From Sinorhizobium mexicanum (GTDB lineage Bacteria > Pseudomonadota > Alphaproteobacteria > Rhizobiales > Rhizobiaceae), in assembly GCF_013488225.1 (NCBI RefSeq), contig NZ_CP041238.1, forward strand, positions 18,501 to 82,500: DNA of 64,000 nt, in the 5' to 3' direction. This document shows positions 27,883 to 36,413 of the stretch, one piece after another (within the stretch, counting starts at the first letter, position 1; each line of letters begins with the position of its first letter). Made by a program: the position numbers and the translations under genes. A model generated the notes under the pieces. That model did no database searches. It was given only the letters and a program-made list of their open reading frames with translations, and was not told where the DNA came from.

Positions 27883-29283
27883 TTAGTACCGGTAGTGTTC
27901 GGCCTTGAACGGGCCCTGCGGCTTCACGCCGATGTAGGCGGCCTGGTCTTCCGAGAGCTCGGTCAGCTTGGCGCCGAGCTTCGCGAGATGCAGGCGGGCG
28001 ACCTTCTCGTCGAGCTGCTTCGGCAGCACGTAGACCTCGTTCTTGTAGTTCGCGCCCTTGCTGAAGAGCTCGATCTGCGCCAGCACCTGGTTGGAGAAGG
28101 AGGCCGACATCACGAAAGACGGATGTCCGGTGGCGTTGCCGAGATTGAGCAGCCGGCCTTCCGAAAGCAGGATCATGCGGTTGCCCTTCGGAAACTCGAT
28201 CATGTCGACCTGCGGCTTGATGTTGGTCCATTTCAGGTTGCGCAGAGCCGAGACCTGGATCTCGTTGTCGAAGTGGCCGATGTTGCCGACGATCGCCATG
28301 TCCTTCATTTCGCGCATGTGGTCCATGCGGATGACGTCCTTGTTGCCGGTCGTCGTGATAAAGATATCGGCGGTCGAAACGACGTCCTCGAGCTGGACCA
28401 CTTCGTAGCCGTCCATTGCGGCCTGCAAGGCGCAGATCGGATCGACTTCGGTGACTTTCACGCGCGCGCCTGCGCCCTTCAAGGAAGCGGCCGAGCCTTT
28501 ACCGACGTCGCCGTAGCCGCAAACGACCGCGACCTTGCCGGCCATCATCACGTCGGTGCCGCGGCGGATGCCGTCGACGAGCGATTCCTTGCAGCCGTAC
28601 TTGTTGTCGAACTTCGACTTCGTGACGCTGTCGTTGACGTTGATCGCCGGGAAGGGCAGCAGGCCCTTGGCCTGGAGCTGGTAGAGGCGGTTGACGCCGG
28701 TGGTCGTTTCTTCGGTGACGCCCTTGATGGCGTCGCGCTGCTTCGTGAACCAGCCGGGCGTTGCGGCGAGACGCTTCTTGATTTGGGCGAAGAGGATTTC
28801 CTCCTCTTCCGAACCCGGGTTCGAAAGTACGTTCTCGCCGGCTTCGGCGCGCGCGCCGAGCAGGATGTACATGGTGGCGTCGCCGCCATCGTCGAGAATC
28901 ATGTTCGACAGGCCGCCGTCTGCCCACTGGAAGATCTTGTCGGTATAGGCCCAGTATTCTTCAAGCGTTTCGCCCTTGACGGCGAAGACAGGAACACCAC
29001 TTGCCGCGATGGCGGCAGCGGCGTGATCCTGGGTAGAGAAGATGTTGCACGAGGCCCAGCGAACCTCGGCACCGAGCGCAACCAGCGTCTCGATCAGCAC
29101 GGCCGTCTGGATGGTCATGTGCAGCGAGCCGGTGATGCGTGCGCCCTTCAGCGGCTTCGATGCACCGAATTCCTCGCGGCAGGCCATCAGGCCCGGCATT
29201 TCCGTTTCGGCGATGGCAATTTCCTTGCGGCCGAAATCGGCCAGGCCGATATCGGCGACAATATAGTCCTGAGTTGCGGTCAT
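27883..29283 (-). CDS. ahcY: Adenosylhomocysteinase (S-adenosyl-L-homocysteine hydrolase)
   Basis: Hydrolyses S-adenosylhomocysteine to adenosine and homocysteine, relieving inhibition of methyltransferases. The NAD-binding [10 protein letters not shown], the catalytic-site segments [10 protein letters not shown] and [13 protein letters not shown], and the C-terminal KAEHYRY are all conserved. The frame is open to 29343; the ATG at 29283 (MTATQDYIV) has GGAG upstream and gives 466 aa, the normal length. It has its own promoter with a palindromic operator and its own terminator, so it is monocistronic. Confidence 0.97.
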   Translation of the reverse strand: MTATQDYIVADIGLADFGRKEIAIAETEMPGLMACREEFGASKPLKGARITGSLHMTIQTAVLIETLVALGAEVRWASCNIFSTQDHAAAAIAASGVPVFAVKGETLEEYWAYTDKIFQWADGGLSNMILDDGGDATMYILLGARAEAGENVLSNPGSEEEEILFAQIKKRLAATPGWFTKQRDAIKGVTEETTTGVNRLYQLQAKGLLPFPAINVNDSVTKSKFDNKYGCKESLVDGIRRGTDVMMAGKVAVVCGYGDVGKGSAASLKGAGARVKVTEVDPICALQAAMDGYEVVQLEDVVSTADIFITTTGNKDVIRMDHMREMKDMAIVGNIGHFDNEIQVSALRNLKWTNIKPQVDMIEFPKGNRMILLSEGRLLNLGNATGHPSFVMSASFSNQVLAQIELFSKGANYKNEVYVLPKQLDEKVARLHLAKLGAKLTELSEDQAAYIGVKPQGPFKAEHYRY

Positions 29284-29413
29284 GGAGTTCTCCAGGGCTG
29301 ATCTTTTCCGGCCGCGCCGGCCCCTCTGGCCTTTTGGCGGCATGACAACGCCTCCCGCGCAGGATCACGGGGAGAGTGGGCACGGTCTATCAGGAATCAG
29401 CGGGCAGGGCAAC

Positions 29414-29449
29414 CGCGATATAAAGAAGTCTTTATATGTTTATATCGCG
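29414..29449 (-). promoter_or_regulatory. Nested palindromic operator and promoter of ahcY, probable SahR site
   Basis: Two perfect inverted repeats overlap: ATATAAAGA-AG-TCTTTATAT at 29418-29437, and CGCGATATAAA (29414-29424) with TTTATATCGCG (29439-29449). They share the left arm, giving three copies of the ATATAAA/TTTATAT half-site. On the minus strand the AT-rich core would overlap a -10 region about 140 bases upstream of the ahcY ATG. ArsR-family SahR controls SAH/methionine genes in Proteobacteria and, as I recall, binds sites of this AAAGA/TCTTT form. Regulator identity is inferred. Confidence 0.7.
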
Positions 29450-29493
29450 AGAGAGCCGGCAACCGGCCTTCGGTCTGATCGCGGCGGACCGCG

Positions 29494-29766
29494 TCAAATT
29501 TCTTCGCCGAACTTGTCCCGCACCAAAGCGTCGACGGCGTTCAACGCCTCTTCCGCCTGGACGCCGCTGGCAGTCACGAAAACGGTGCAGCCGGTGCTGG
29601 CGGCGAGCATCATCAGGCCCATGATCGAGGTGCCGCCGACGGTCATGCCGTCCTTGGAGACGGTGATCTCGGCATCATAGGCTTCAACGGTCTGGACGAA
29701 TTTCGCCGACGCGCGTGCGTGCAGGCCGCGTTTGTTGATGATCAGGAGCTCCCGAGTCAGCGACAT
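29494..29766 (-). CDS. ptsH: Phosphocarrier protein HPr (PTS)
   Basis: A small phosphocarrier of the PTS relay. The active-site His16 is in GLHARAS, and the HprK target Ser47 is in GGTSIMGLMML. With the ATG at 29766 the length is 90 aa and His16 matches the family's His15 position; an in-frame ATG at 29787, overlapping the EIIA stop, would add 7 residues and is a possible coupled start. Upstream are EIIA and hprK. No sugar-specific EIIB/EIIC is present here, so the relay probably regulates rather than transports. Confidence 0.93.
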   Translation of the reverse strand: MSLTRELLIINKRGLHARASAKFVQTVEAYDAEITVSKDGMTVGGTSIMGLMMLAASTGCTVFVTASGVQAEEALNAVDALVRDKFGEEI

Positions 29767-29783
29767 GTCCGGGCGATGGTCCA

Positions 29784-30185
29784 TCATTTTCCACTCAGCA
29801 CGCGGCTGGCGACATTGATGTATTTGCGCCCCGCCTCGGAGGCCTCGACGAGGGCCTTGTCCATGTCGCTTTCGCCGCGAACGCCGGCAAGCTTGATCAG
29901 CATCGGCAGATTGACGCCGGCGATCACCTCGACGCTGCCGCTGCGCATGACCGAGATGGCAAGGTTGGAGGGCGTGCCGCCGAACATGTCCGTCAGGATG
30001 ATGACGCCATTGCCCTCGTCCGCGCCCGCAACCGCATCGAGGATGTCCTGACGCCGCTGGTCCATGTCGTCCTCGGGCCCGATGCACACGGTCTCGATAG
30101 CTTTTTGCGGACCAACCACATGCTCCAACGCATGCCGAAACTCTTCCGCCAGCTTGCCATGGGTGACAAGCACAAGTCCGATCAT
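29784..30185 (-). CDS. PTS EIIA component, mannose type
   Basis: A cytoplasmic EIIA(Man)-fold protein that takes phosphate from HPr at a histidine near the N-terminus (VTHGKLAEE, His9). The DMFGGTPSNLA segment is the family's conserved second region. At 133 aa it is a stand-alone EIIA without IIB, as in many alphaproteobacteria where it belongs to a regulatory PTS. It lies 155 bases downstream of hprK and 17 bases upstream of the 29766 HPr start. Confidence 0.92.
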   Translation of the reverse strand: MIGLVLVTHGKLAEEFRHALEHVVGPQKAIETVCIGPEDDMDQRRQDILDAVAGADEGNGVIILTDMFGGTPSNLAISVMRSGSVEVIAGVNLPMLIKLAGVRGESDMDKALVEASEAGRKYINVASRVLSGK

Positions 30186-30340
30186 GGGTATCTTTGCTCC
30201 AACTGCATAGCAACTCGTTGATGGTCAGATATCGCAATGCAGCAATTTCGTCCACCTGTTGGGGCGGCCATCTTGGCAAGGAAAAGGGGAAGTGCAAGCC
30301 AAAAATGCCGAAAAAGCAGCCTTTGTGCCCTTGGATAAGG

Positions 30341-30799
30341 CTAAAGTGCTAAATTTTTGGGTAGCAACGCGTGCAGTGCATCGAAAGGGGAAACGGGGTT
30401 TTCAACGGGAACGCGCAGCAGCGGCAGACTTCGCCCAATTTCTAGCTGCAACCGTTCGTTCTCGGGCGGCAGACGCGCGTCGCGGGACGGCCGGACCGGC
30501 ATGATCGCCCAGTCGAGAACGCAGGCCGAAACCGTTTCGACGGCCACGATGCCGCCGCCGCGGATCTCGATCAGGCCGCGAATGGATGGCGGGCACCGGG
30601 CGATGATCCGGTCGTTCTCAAGGCTGAGATCGACCCGGTCATCGGCGACGAGTGCCGCGAAACGTCCGCGGCGCCTCGCCTCGGAGATGCAGGAAAGCGC
30701 GAGCGCCGACTTGCCCGAGCCGGAAGCGCCGGTAATCAGAAATCCGGTCGTGCCGAGAACGATCGCCGTTGCATGGATATTGCAAACTGGCGCGGTCAC
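30341..30799 (-). CDS. hprK: HPr kinase/phosphorylase, short C-terminal-domain form
   Basis: Phosphorylates HPr on its regulatory serine. Only the catalytic domain is present: 152 aa versus about 310 in Firmicutes. Walker A is GASGSGKS (24-31), followed by VADDRVDLS and the HprK signature EIRGGGIV (78-85). The start ATG overlaps the chvG stop by four bases (ATGA), so it is translated with the sensor kinase. The 155 bases after it, before EIIA, show no clear feature. Confidence 0.92.
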   Translation of the reverse strand: MTAPVCNIHATAIVLGTTGFLITGASGSGKSALALSCISEARRRGRFAALVADDRVDLSLENDRIIARCPPSIRGLIEIRGGGIVAVETVSACVLDWAIMPVRPSRDARLPPENERLQLEIGRSLPLLRVPVENPVSPFDALHALLPKNLAL

Positions 30800-32595
30800 T
30801 GGTGCGGCTCGGCGGGCAGCGAGAGGGTGAAGCGGGCACCGGTCACGTGCCCGCCCTGGCCGACGATGTTTTCCGCCTTCAGCGTGCCGCCGTGCGCTTC
30901 GGCGATCTGGCGGGAAATCGAAAGGCCGAGGCCGGAATTCTGGCCGAAGTCCTCGCCCTCGGGCCGGTCGGTGTAGAATCGCTCGAAAATCCGGTCGATG
31001 TCCTCGGCCTGGATGCCTGGTCCGTTGTCCTCGATGTAGACGAGGCAGCGGGACCGCGACCGGGTCAGGCGCACGACGATGCGGCCATTCTGCTCGGGAA
31101 CGAAGGAGCGGGCGTTTTCGATGAGGTTCGTGACGATCTGGCCGATGCGCAACTCGTAGCCATTGACGACAAAGCTCGCCCGCGGATTGTCCTTGCGGTC
31201 GATGACGAAGTCGAGGAGGACTGGCTTCTTCTTGCTGCGGATCTGTCGGGAAATCTCGATGAGATCACCAAGCAGCTTCTCCAGATCGATTTTCTTGGCG
31301 TCGCTGCGCGCCAGTTCGGCATCGAGGCGCGAGGCGTCGGAAATATCGCTGATCAGCCGGTCGAGGCGGCGCACATCGTGCTGGATGACGTCGAGCAGCC
31401 GTTTTTTCGAGTCCTCGTTGCGCGCAAGCGGCAGGGTCTCGACGGCGCTGCGCAGCGACGTGAGCGGGTTCTTGAGCTCGTGGCTGACGTCGGCGGCAAA
31501 ATTTTCGATCGCCGCGATGCGGTCATAGAGCGCCGTCGTCATTTCCCGGAGCGCCACGGAGAGGTTGCCGATTTCGTCCTGGCGCGAGGAAAAGTCCGGG
31601 ATTTCCTCCCGTTCCTTCGCGCCGCCGCGGCGCACGCGAATGGCGGCGGCCGACAGCCTTCTCAGCGGATTGGCGATCGTCGACGACAGAAGCAGCGACA
31701 GGATGACGTTGACGAGGGCCGCAACGCCGAAGACGCGGATGATGGCGAGGCGCTCTGCGTGGACGATCTTGTCGATATCGCCCGCCTGCGTCGAAAGCAG
31801 GAGCACGCCAAGCACGGCGCGGAAACGCTGCACAGGCACCGCGACCGAAACGATGAGCTCGCCCTTCTCCGTTACCCGCACGACCGCTCCGCGCACACCG
31901 GTCAGTGCATTCATGACCTCCGGGTAGATCGAACCGTTGCCGCCCGGCGGCTCCTTGTAGAGCGGCAGGTCGCCCGGCTGCAGCAGCCGGTTGAGCCACA
32001 CGCTGAGCTTGTCGGCGATGCCGGTCGTTTCCGGATCGACCGGCGGCAGATCGAAGCGCAGCACCTGGCCGCCGCTATAGAGGTGGCGGGAGTCGAGCAG
32101 GAGATCGGCATCGGCGTCGAAGAGGCGGGCGCGCGTCCGCGTCGGCGAAATCAGGCGTCTCAGGACTGGCGCTACACGCTCCTGGATGATCGGAAACTCG
32201 AGGTCCTCGTCGCTCGGCAGCGGAGTGATGCTTTCGCCGGCCTGGAGTTCGAGCAGCTTTTCCGGATCGATGGTGATCGAGTTGGTATCGACCGAGGCGG
32301 AGGCGGAAATTGCCCCGGCGATGATCTCGCCCTGTGTGAGGAGGCTTTCCACCCTGGCGTCGATCAGACCCTCGCGGAACTGGTTGAGATACATGATGCC
32401 GCCGACGAGCACCACGAGCGCGACGAGGTTGAAGAAGACGATGCGGCGGGTGAGGCTCGAAAAGACGGCATTGCCGAACAGGCGTCGGATCAGGGTGAAG
32501 GGATGCGCCCACCGGCGCTGGCTGCGCGCCGATGCCCGCCCTTCGATATCCTCGAGATCGCCCTGCAAGACTTCTACCAAGTCTCCTGCTCCCAC
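30796..32595 (-). CDS. chvG: Sensor histidine kinase ChvG (ExoS)
   Basis: The membrane sensor of the ChvG-ChvI system, which controls exopolysaccharide synthesis, motility and acid/envelope responses and is needed for symbiosis in S. meliloti. Two membrane spans (FFNLVALVVLVGGIMYL and VNVILSLLLSS) flank a periplasmic domain, followed by HAMP, the H-box ADVSHELKNPLTSL and HATPase motifs (LIENARSFVPEQ, DNGPGI, GLGLSISRQI). The open frame extends to 32736, but that part is a translated RIME repeat. I use GTG at 32595, about 599 aa; a TTG at 32580 with AGGAG close upstream is an alternative. Confidence 0.93.
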   Translation of the reverse strand: MGAGDLVEVLQGDLEDIEGRASARSQRRWAHPFTLIRRLFGNAVFSSLTRRIVFFNLVALVVLVGGIMYLNQFREGLIDARVESLLTQGEIIAGAISASASVDTNSITIDPEKLLELQAGESITPLPSDEDLEFPIIQERVAPVLRRLISPTRTRARLFDADADLLLDSRHLYSGGQVLRFDLPPVDPETTGIADKLSVWLNRLLQPGDLPLYKEPPGGNGSIYPEVMNALTGVRGAVVRVTEKGELIVSVAVPVQRFRAVLGVLLLSTQAGDIDKIVHAERLAIIRVFGVAALVNVILSLLLSSTIANPLRRLSAAAIRVRRGGAKEREEIPDFSSRQDEIGNLSVALREMTTALYDRIAAIENFAADVSHELKNPLTSLRSAVETLPLARNEDSKKRLLDVIQHDVRRLDRLISDISDASRLDAELARSDAKKIDLEKLLGDLIEISRQIRSKKKPVLLDFVIDRKDNPRASFVVNGYELRIGQIVTNLIENARSFVPEQNGRIVVRLTRSRSRCLVYIEDNGPGIQAEDIDRIFERFYTDRPEGEDFGQNSGLGLSISRQIAEAHGGTLKAENIVGQGGHVTGARFTLSLPAEPHQ

Positions 32596-32620
32596 GACGA
32601 AATTTCGTCGCCTTCCTTTC

Positions 32621-32727
32621 CTTGCAGCGCCGCGCGTCTTATCCGGCGCGCAAAGGACGCTGCAGCATTTTGAATTGCTGCATGTTTTATCCTTAAATCG
32701 GCTAGGATCTAAGGATACATGCAGTAG
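32621..32727. repeat. RIME1-like element between chvI and chvG
   Basis: Near complete: CTTGCAGCGCCGCGCGTC, CGCGCAAAGGACGCTGCAGC, TTTTGAATTGCTGCATG and a second palindrome around CTTAAATCGGCTAGGATCTAAGG. From memory, RIME1 was first described in the chvI-chvG intergenic region of rhizobia, which is this location. The remaining 32728-32893 shows nothing I can assign. Confidence 0.88.
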
Positions 32728-32893
32728 CGCCGGCACATCGCATCGATCTATCTGATCCCGGCTCGTGCGCGCCGGCCCGGCTCTTGTCCCATGGATGCGA
32801 CATGCCCGACGCGGGCTGCCGCTCCCGCATCGCCGTTACGCCATTTCTGCATGATCCACAATCGCCGCCGTGGCAAGCGTGGAGCGCCGGTCG

Positions 32894-33619
32894 TCAGGCC
32901 GTCTCGCGAAAACGATAGCCGACGCCGTAGAGCGTTTCGATCATGTCGAAGTCGTTGTCGACCATCTTGAACTTCTTGCGAAGCCGCTTGATGTGGCTGT
33001 CGATCGTGCGGTCATCCACATAGACCTGCTCATCATAGGCGGCATCCATCAATGCGTCACGACTCTTCACCACGCCCGGACGCTGCGCCAGCGAGTGCAG
33101 GATGAGAAATTCGGTGACCGTCAGCGTGACCGACTCGTTCTTCCAGGTGCAGGTGTGGCGCTCCTGATCCATCACGAGCTGGCCACGTTCCAGCGAACGG
33201 GACGGCGCGTCGGAAGGCTTTGCCGTGCCGATGGCGCCGACCGCGGCAAGGTCTCGGTTCGGGGCGCGACGCAGGATCGCCTTGACGCGCTCGACCAGCA
33301 GGCGCTGGGAGAAAGGCTTGGTGATGAAGTCGTCGGCACCCATCTTGAGGCCGAAGAGCTCATCGATCTCCTCGTCCTTGGAGGTCAGAAAAATCACCGG
33401 CAGATCGGACTTCTGCCTGAGCCGGCGCAACAGTTCCATGCCGTCCATACGCGGCATCTTGATGTCGAAGATCGCGAGCTGTGGCGGACGCGCGAGCAGG
33501 CCTTCGAGTGCCGATGCACCGTCGGTGTAGGTTTCGACCTTGTAGCCCTCGGCTTCCAGCGCGATGGACACGGACGTCAGGATATTGCGGTCGTCATCGA
33601 CAAGCGCGATGGTCTGCAT
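32894..33619 (-). CDS. chvI: Response regulator ChvI
   Basis: The OmpR-type regulator phosphorylated by ChvG. The receiver has acidic residues DDD (8-10), phospho-acceptor Asp52 (IFDIKMP) and Lys in TKPFS. The C-terminal winged helix ends with the typical [10 protein letters not shown]...YGVGYRF. I choose the ATG at 33619 (241 aa) because GGAG lies 9 bases upstream; a TTG three codons earlier sits directly on that site. It diverges from pckA. Confidence 0.96.
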   Translation of the reverse strand: MQTIALVDDDRNILTSVSIALEAEGYKVETYTDGASALEGLLARPPQLAIFDIKMPRMDGMELLRRLRQKSDLPVIFLTSKDEEIDELFGLKMGADDFITKPFSQRLLVERVKAILRRAPNRDLAAVGAIGTAKPSDAPSRSLERGQLVMDQERHTCTWKNESVTLTVTEFLILHSLAQRPGVVKSRDALMDAAYDEQVYVDDRTIDSHIKRLRKKFKMVDNDFDMIETLYGVGYRFRETA

Positions 33620-33796
33620 CGTATTCAACTCCGTCTCTTGAGGTCCGTTGGCCAGACCCGCTCCAAGAATCGCGGCAACCGCGAGTCACCGGCGTTACTT
33701 GAGTATAAAGGTGGAACAAATTGTGGCGAAGCGCAAAAGCGCCGCCTGCCAATCGTCTCGGGATTGGCCGACAAATGTGTCTCGCAGAAGCATAAT

Positions 33797-33840
33797 TCAA
33801 CCGATTAAAAAATACACATTTTTCTTTAAATCGATTAATA
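33797..33840. promoter_or_regulatory. Two CGATTAA-type palindromic sites in the chvI/pckA divergent region
   Basis: TTTAAATCGATTAATA at 33825-33840 is a near-palindrome centred on ATCGAT, and AACCGATTAAA near 33799-33809 is a related site. Central CG palindromes are typical of LacI-family operators; the LacI-type regulator PckR is known to control pckA in S. meliloti, so a PckR operator is plausible. The 330-base gap 33620-33949 is unusually AT-rich from 33795 to 33865 and probably holds both promoters. I see no gene in it. Confidence 0.4.
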
Positions 33841-33949
33841 TACTGATATCATTATTGTTTTAGGAGTCGATGTCTTGTCTTCGATCAACCTTGTCGGTAT
33901 GTTCCGACGACATTCCCCACCAATGGCCAATGACAAAGGAAGCTTGACC

Positions 33950-35560
33950 ATGGAGCAACTCGGCACCCGCAATCCCTCGAACGGACTGGAAACAATCGGT
34001 TTTTCGGACCTGGCTTTCGTCCGCTACAATCTCGAGGCAGCGGAGCTTTACGAGGACGCCATTCGCCGGGGCGAGGCTCAAGTGACGGCGCACGGCGCCC
34101 TTTGCGCCCGCACCGGGCAGCACACCGGCCGCTCCCCCAAGGACAAGTTCGTCGTCCGCGACGCGGCGACCGCTGACCAGATCTGGTGGGACAACAACAA
34201 TGCGATCTCGCCCGAAAACTTCGAACGCCTGCGCCAGGACATGGTTGCTCACGCCAAGGGCAAGTCGCTTTACGTGCAGGATCTCATCGGTGGCGCCGAT
34301 CCGGCCCATGCTTTGCCGACGCGCGTCGTCACGGAACTCGCATGGCATTCGCTGTTCATCCGCAATCTCTTGATTCGTCCGGCACGCGAGGCGCTTGCAG
34401 CCTTCGAGCCGAAGCTGACGATCATCGACTTGCCGAGCTTCAGGGCGGATCCGGAGCGTCATGGTTGCCGTAGCGAAGCGGTGATCGCTTGCGACCTGAC
34501 GAACGGCCTCGTCCTGATCGGCGGCACCTCCTATGCCGGCGAAATGAAGAAGTCGGTCTTCACGGTGCTCAACTATCTCCTGCCGAAAAAGGCCGTCATG
34601 CCGATGCATTGCTCGGCCAATGTCGGCCCCGCTGGCGATACGGCGATCTTCTTCGGTCTGTCCGGTACCGGCAAGACGACGCTTTCGGCCGATTCCACCC
34701 GCACGCTCATCGGCGACGACGAGCACGGATGGGGCGAGGACGGCGTCTTCAATTTCGAGGGCGGCTGCTACGCCAAGGCGATCAAGCTTTCGGCCGCCGC
34801 CGAGCCGGAGATCTACGCCACCACCCGGCGCTTCGGCACCGTCATGGAGAACGTCGTGCTCGATCAGCGCCGCGTGCCTGACTTCGACGACGGTTCGCTG
34901 ACGGAAAACACCCGTATCGCCTATCCGCTGGACTTCATTCCAAATGCCAGCGAAACGGGGACCGCGCCGCAGCCGCGCACCGTCATCATGCTGACGGCGG
35001 ACGCCTTCGGCGTCATGCCGCCAATCGCCAGGCTGACACCGGAACAGGCGATGTATCACTTCCTGTCCGGCTACACGGCCAAGGTCGCCGGAACGGAAAA
35101 GGGCGTGACCGAACCCGAGGCGACCTTCTCGACCTGCTTCGGCGCTCCGTTCATGCCTCGCCATCCGTCGGAATACGGCAATCTGCTCAAGGACCTCATT
35201 GCCAAGAACGGCGTTACCTGCTGGCTGGTCAATACCGGCTGGACCAGCGGCGCTTACGGCACGGGGCACCGCATGCCGATCAAGGTGACGCGTGCGTTGC
35301 TTTCGGCGGCACTCGACGGCTCGCTCAACGATGCGACGTTCCGCACCGACGTGAACTTCGGCTTTGCCGTGCCGGTGTCGGTACCGGGCGTTAACGACGG
35401 CATTCTCGACCCGCGGTCGACGTGGGCGGACGGCGTTGCCTATGACGCGCAGGCGCGCCGCCTGATCGACATGTTCATCGCCAACTTTGCCAAGTTCGAA
35501 AGCCATGTCGACGGCAGCGTGCGCGACGCGGCTCCGGGAGCGAAGGTCGCTGCCGAATAA
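33950..35560 (+). CDS. pckA: Phosphoenolpyruvate carboxykinase (ATP)
   Basis: Converts oxaloacetate and ATP to phosphoenolpyruvate and CO2, the first step of gluconeogenesis, important for growth on dicarboxylates. The kinase P-loop is [11 protein letters not shown] (236-246), the metal and substrate sites include GMHCSAN-like [14 protein letters not shown] and NFEGGCYAK, and the arginine motif [13 protein letters not shown] lies near 56-67. The open frame begins at 33875, but MEQLGTRNP at 33950 gives 536 aa, the expected size, with AAAGGA upstream. It is monocistronic with a terminator and diverges from chvI. Confidence 0.97.
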   Translation: MEQLGTRNPSNGLETIGFSDLAFVRYNLEAAELYEDAIRRGEAQVTAHGALCARTGQHTGRSPKDKFVVRDAATADQIWWDNNNAISPENFERLRQDMVAHAKGKSLYVQDLIGGADPAHALPTRVVTELAWHSLFIRNLLIRPAREALAAFEPKLTIIDLPSFRADPERHGCRSEAVIACDLTNGLVLIGGTSYAGEMKKSVFTVLNYLLPKKAVMPMHCSANVGPAGDTAIFFGLSGTGKTTLSADSTRTLIGDDEHGWGEDGVFNFEGGCYAKAIKLSAAAEPEIYATTRRFGTVMENVVLDQRRVPDFDDGSLTENTRIAYPLDFIPNASETGTAPQPRTVIMLTADAFGVMPPIARLTPEQAMYHFLSGYTAKVAGTEKGVTEPEATFSTCFGAPFMPRHPSEYGNLLKDLIAKNGVTCWLVNTGWTSGAYGTGHRMPIKVTRALLSAALDGSLNDATFRTDVNFGFAVPVSVPGVNDGILDPRSTWADGVAYDAQARRLIDMFIANFAKFESHVDGSVRDAAPGAKVAAE

Positions 35561-35584
35561 AGATCGCTGGCTATGATTCACGTG

Positions 35585-35614
35585 AAACCCGGTCCGTTTG
35601 GGCCGGGTTTTCGC
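35585..35614 (+). terminator. Intrinsic terminator of pckA
   Basis: AAACCCGG-TCC pairs with GGCCGGGTTT around a GTTT loop (11 bp with one G-U), followed by TCGCGTTTT. It begins 24 bases after the pckA stop. Confidence 0.85.
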
Positions 35615-35659
35615 GTTTTAACCCTGATTGTTTTCAAATGCTTCGCGATAGCTGCTTTT

Positions 35660-35765
35660 CGGTACGCAATTCCCAGCGGAAAACCGCTGCACACTTTTCC
35701 TGGAACTGCTGACCACGGTGATTTCCGGATTGATTCGATCCAAAATCATGAACGTGATCGATTCT
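35660..35765. repeat. Two abutting palindromic repeat modules (Z and X types)
   Basis: A Z-type module at 35660-35709 (GTACGCAATTCCCAGCGG, ACACTTTTCCTGGAACTGC) is followed by an X-type module at 35712-35765 (CGGTGATTTCCGGATTGATT, AAATCATGAACGTGATCG). Related modules recur at 39138-39250 and 50281-50580. They fill most of the gap between pckA and arfB. Confidence 0.7.
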
Positions 35766-35838
35766 GATGAGTTAGACAGGGGAACGGGCAACCGCCTGCG
35801 CCGGCCCACGGCAGCAGGACGATCGAAACGGAGCAAAC

Positions 35839-36273
35839 ATGGCCAGCGATCCGCTTTACATCAACGACCGCATCGTCATTGCCGGCTGGGAATTGACGGA
35901 GCAGTTCGTGCTGGCCGGCGGACCGGGCGGACAAAACGTCAACAAGGTGTCGACGGCGGTCCAGCTCTTCTTCGACATCCAGACGTCGCCGTCGCTGCCG
36001 GACCGCGTCAAGGCGAATGCGTTGAGACTTGCCGGCCGCCGTGTTTCCAAGGACGGCGTGTTGATGATCGAGGCCAATCGGTTTCGCAGCCAGGAGCGCA
36101 ATCGCGAGGATGCCCGCGAGCGGCTGAAGGAACTGATCCTGAAGGCGGCCGAGCCGCCGCCACCACCGCGCAAGAAAACGAAGCCGACCCGCGGTTCGAT
36201 CGAGCGGCGACTGAAGGAGAAATCCGGCCGCGCCGAAATCAAGAAACTCCGCGGCCGGCCCGGTGGCGAGTGA
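35839..36273 (+). CDS. arfB: Alternative ribosome-rescue peptidyl-tRNA hydrolase ArfB
   Basis: A release-factor-like hydrolase (YaeJ/ICT1 family) that frees ribosomes stalled on mRNAs lacking a stop codon. The catalytic motif GGPGGQNVNKVST contains the GGQ essential for ester hydrolysis. The C-terminal tail is rich in Lys and Arg (RKKTKPTRGSIERRLKEK), which in this family enters the empty mRNA channel. 144 aa. The ATG has a modest GGAGCAAAC ribosome site. It is separated from pckA by a terminator and repeats. Confidence 0.93.
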   Translation: MASDPLYINDRIVIAGWELTEQFVLAGGPGGQNVNKVSTAVQLFFDIQTSPSLPDRVKANALRLAGRRVSKDGVLMIEANRFRSQERNREDARERLKELILKAAEPPPPPRKKTKPTRGSIERRLKEKSGRAEIKKLRGRPGGE

Positions 36274-36352
36274 GGGAATCCGGACTGCGTGCGTGCGCCG
36301 GAAACCGCGCCCGCGTCTCTCCGCACGGCCGAACGAATCTTTCGGCCGCTCC

Positions 36353-36383
36353 CTTGAACTTTCGCCGGTGCCGCCCTCTTTTA
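36353..36383 (+). promoter_or_regulatory. Candidate heat-shock (RpoH-type) promoter for the BON-LysM gene
   Basis: CTTGAAC (36353-36359) and CCCTCTTTTA (36374-36383) are separated by 14 bases and resemble RpoH -35 and -10 elements, 31 bases before the ATG. The -10 match is imperfect. Confidence 0.28.
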
Positions 36384-36413
36384 TCCGGGGGCATCTGCGA
36401 AGAGGAGGCAACC

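Noticed and set aside
29284..29413. Possible SAH riboswitch in the ahcY leader
   Set aside because: The leader has a GC-rich stem, but I cannot find the conserved SAH-aptamer core. The upstream palindromic operator explains regulation better.
30186..30340. Possible sigma54 promoter between hprK and EIIA
   Set aside because: A GC/TTGC-like pair is present on the minus strand but the spacing does not match -24/-12.
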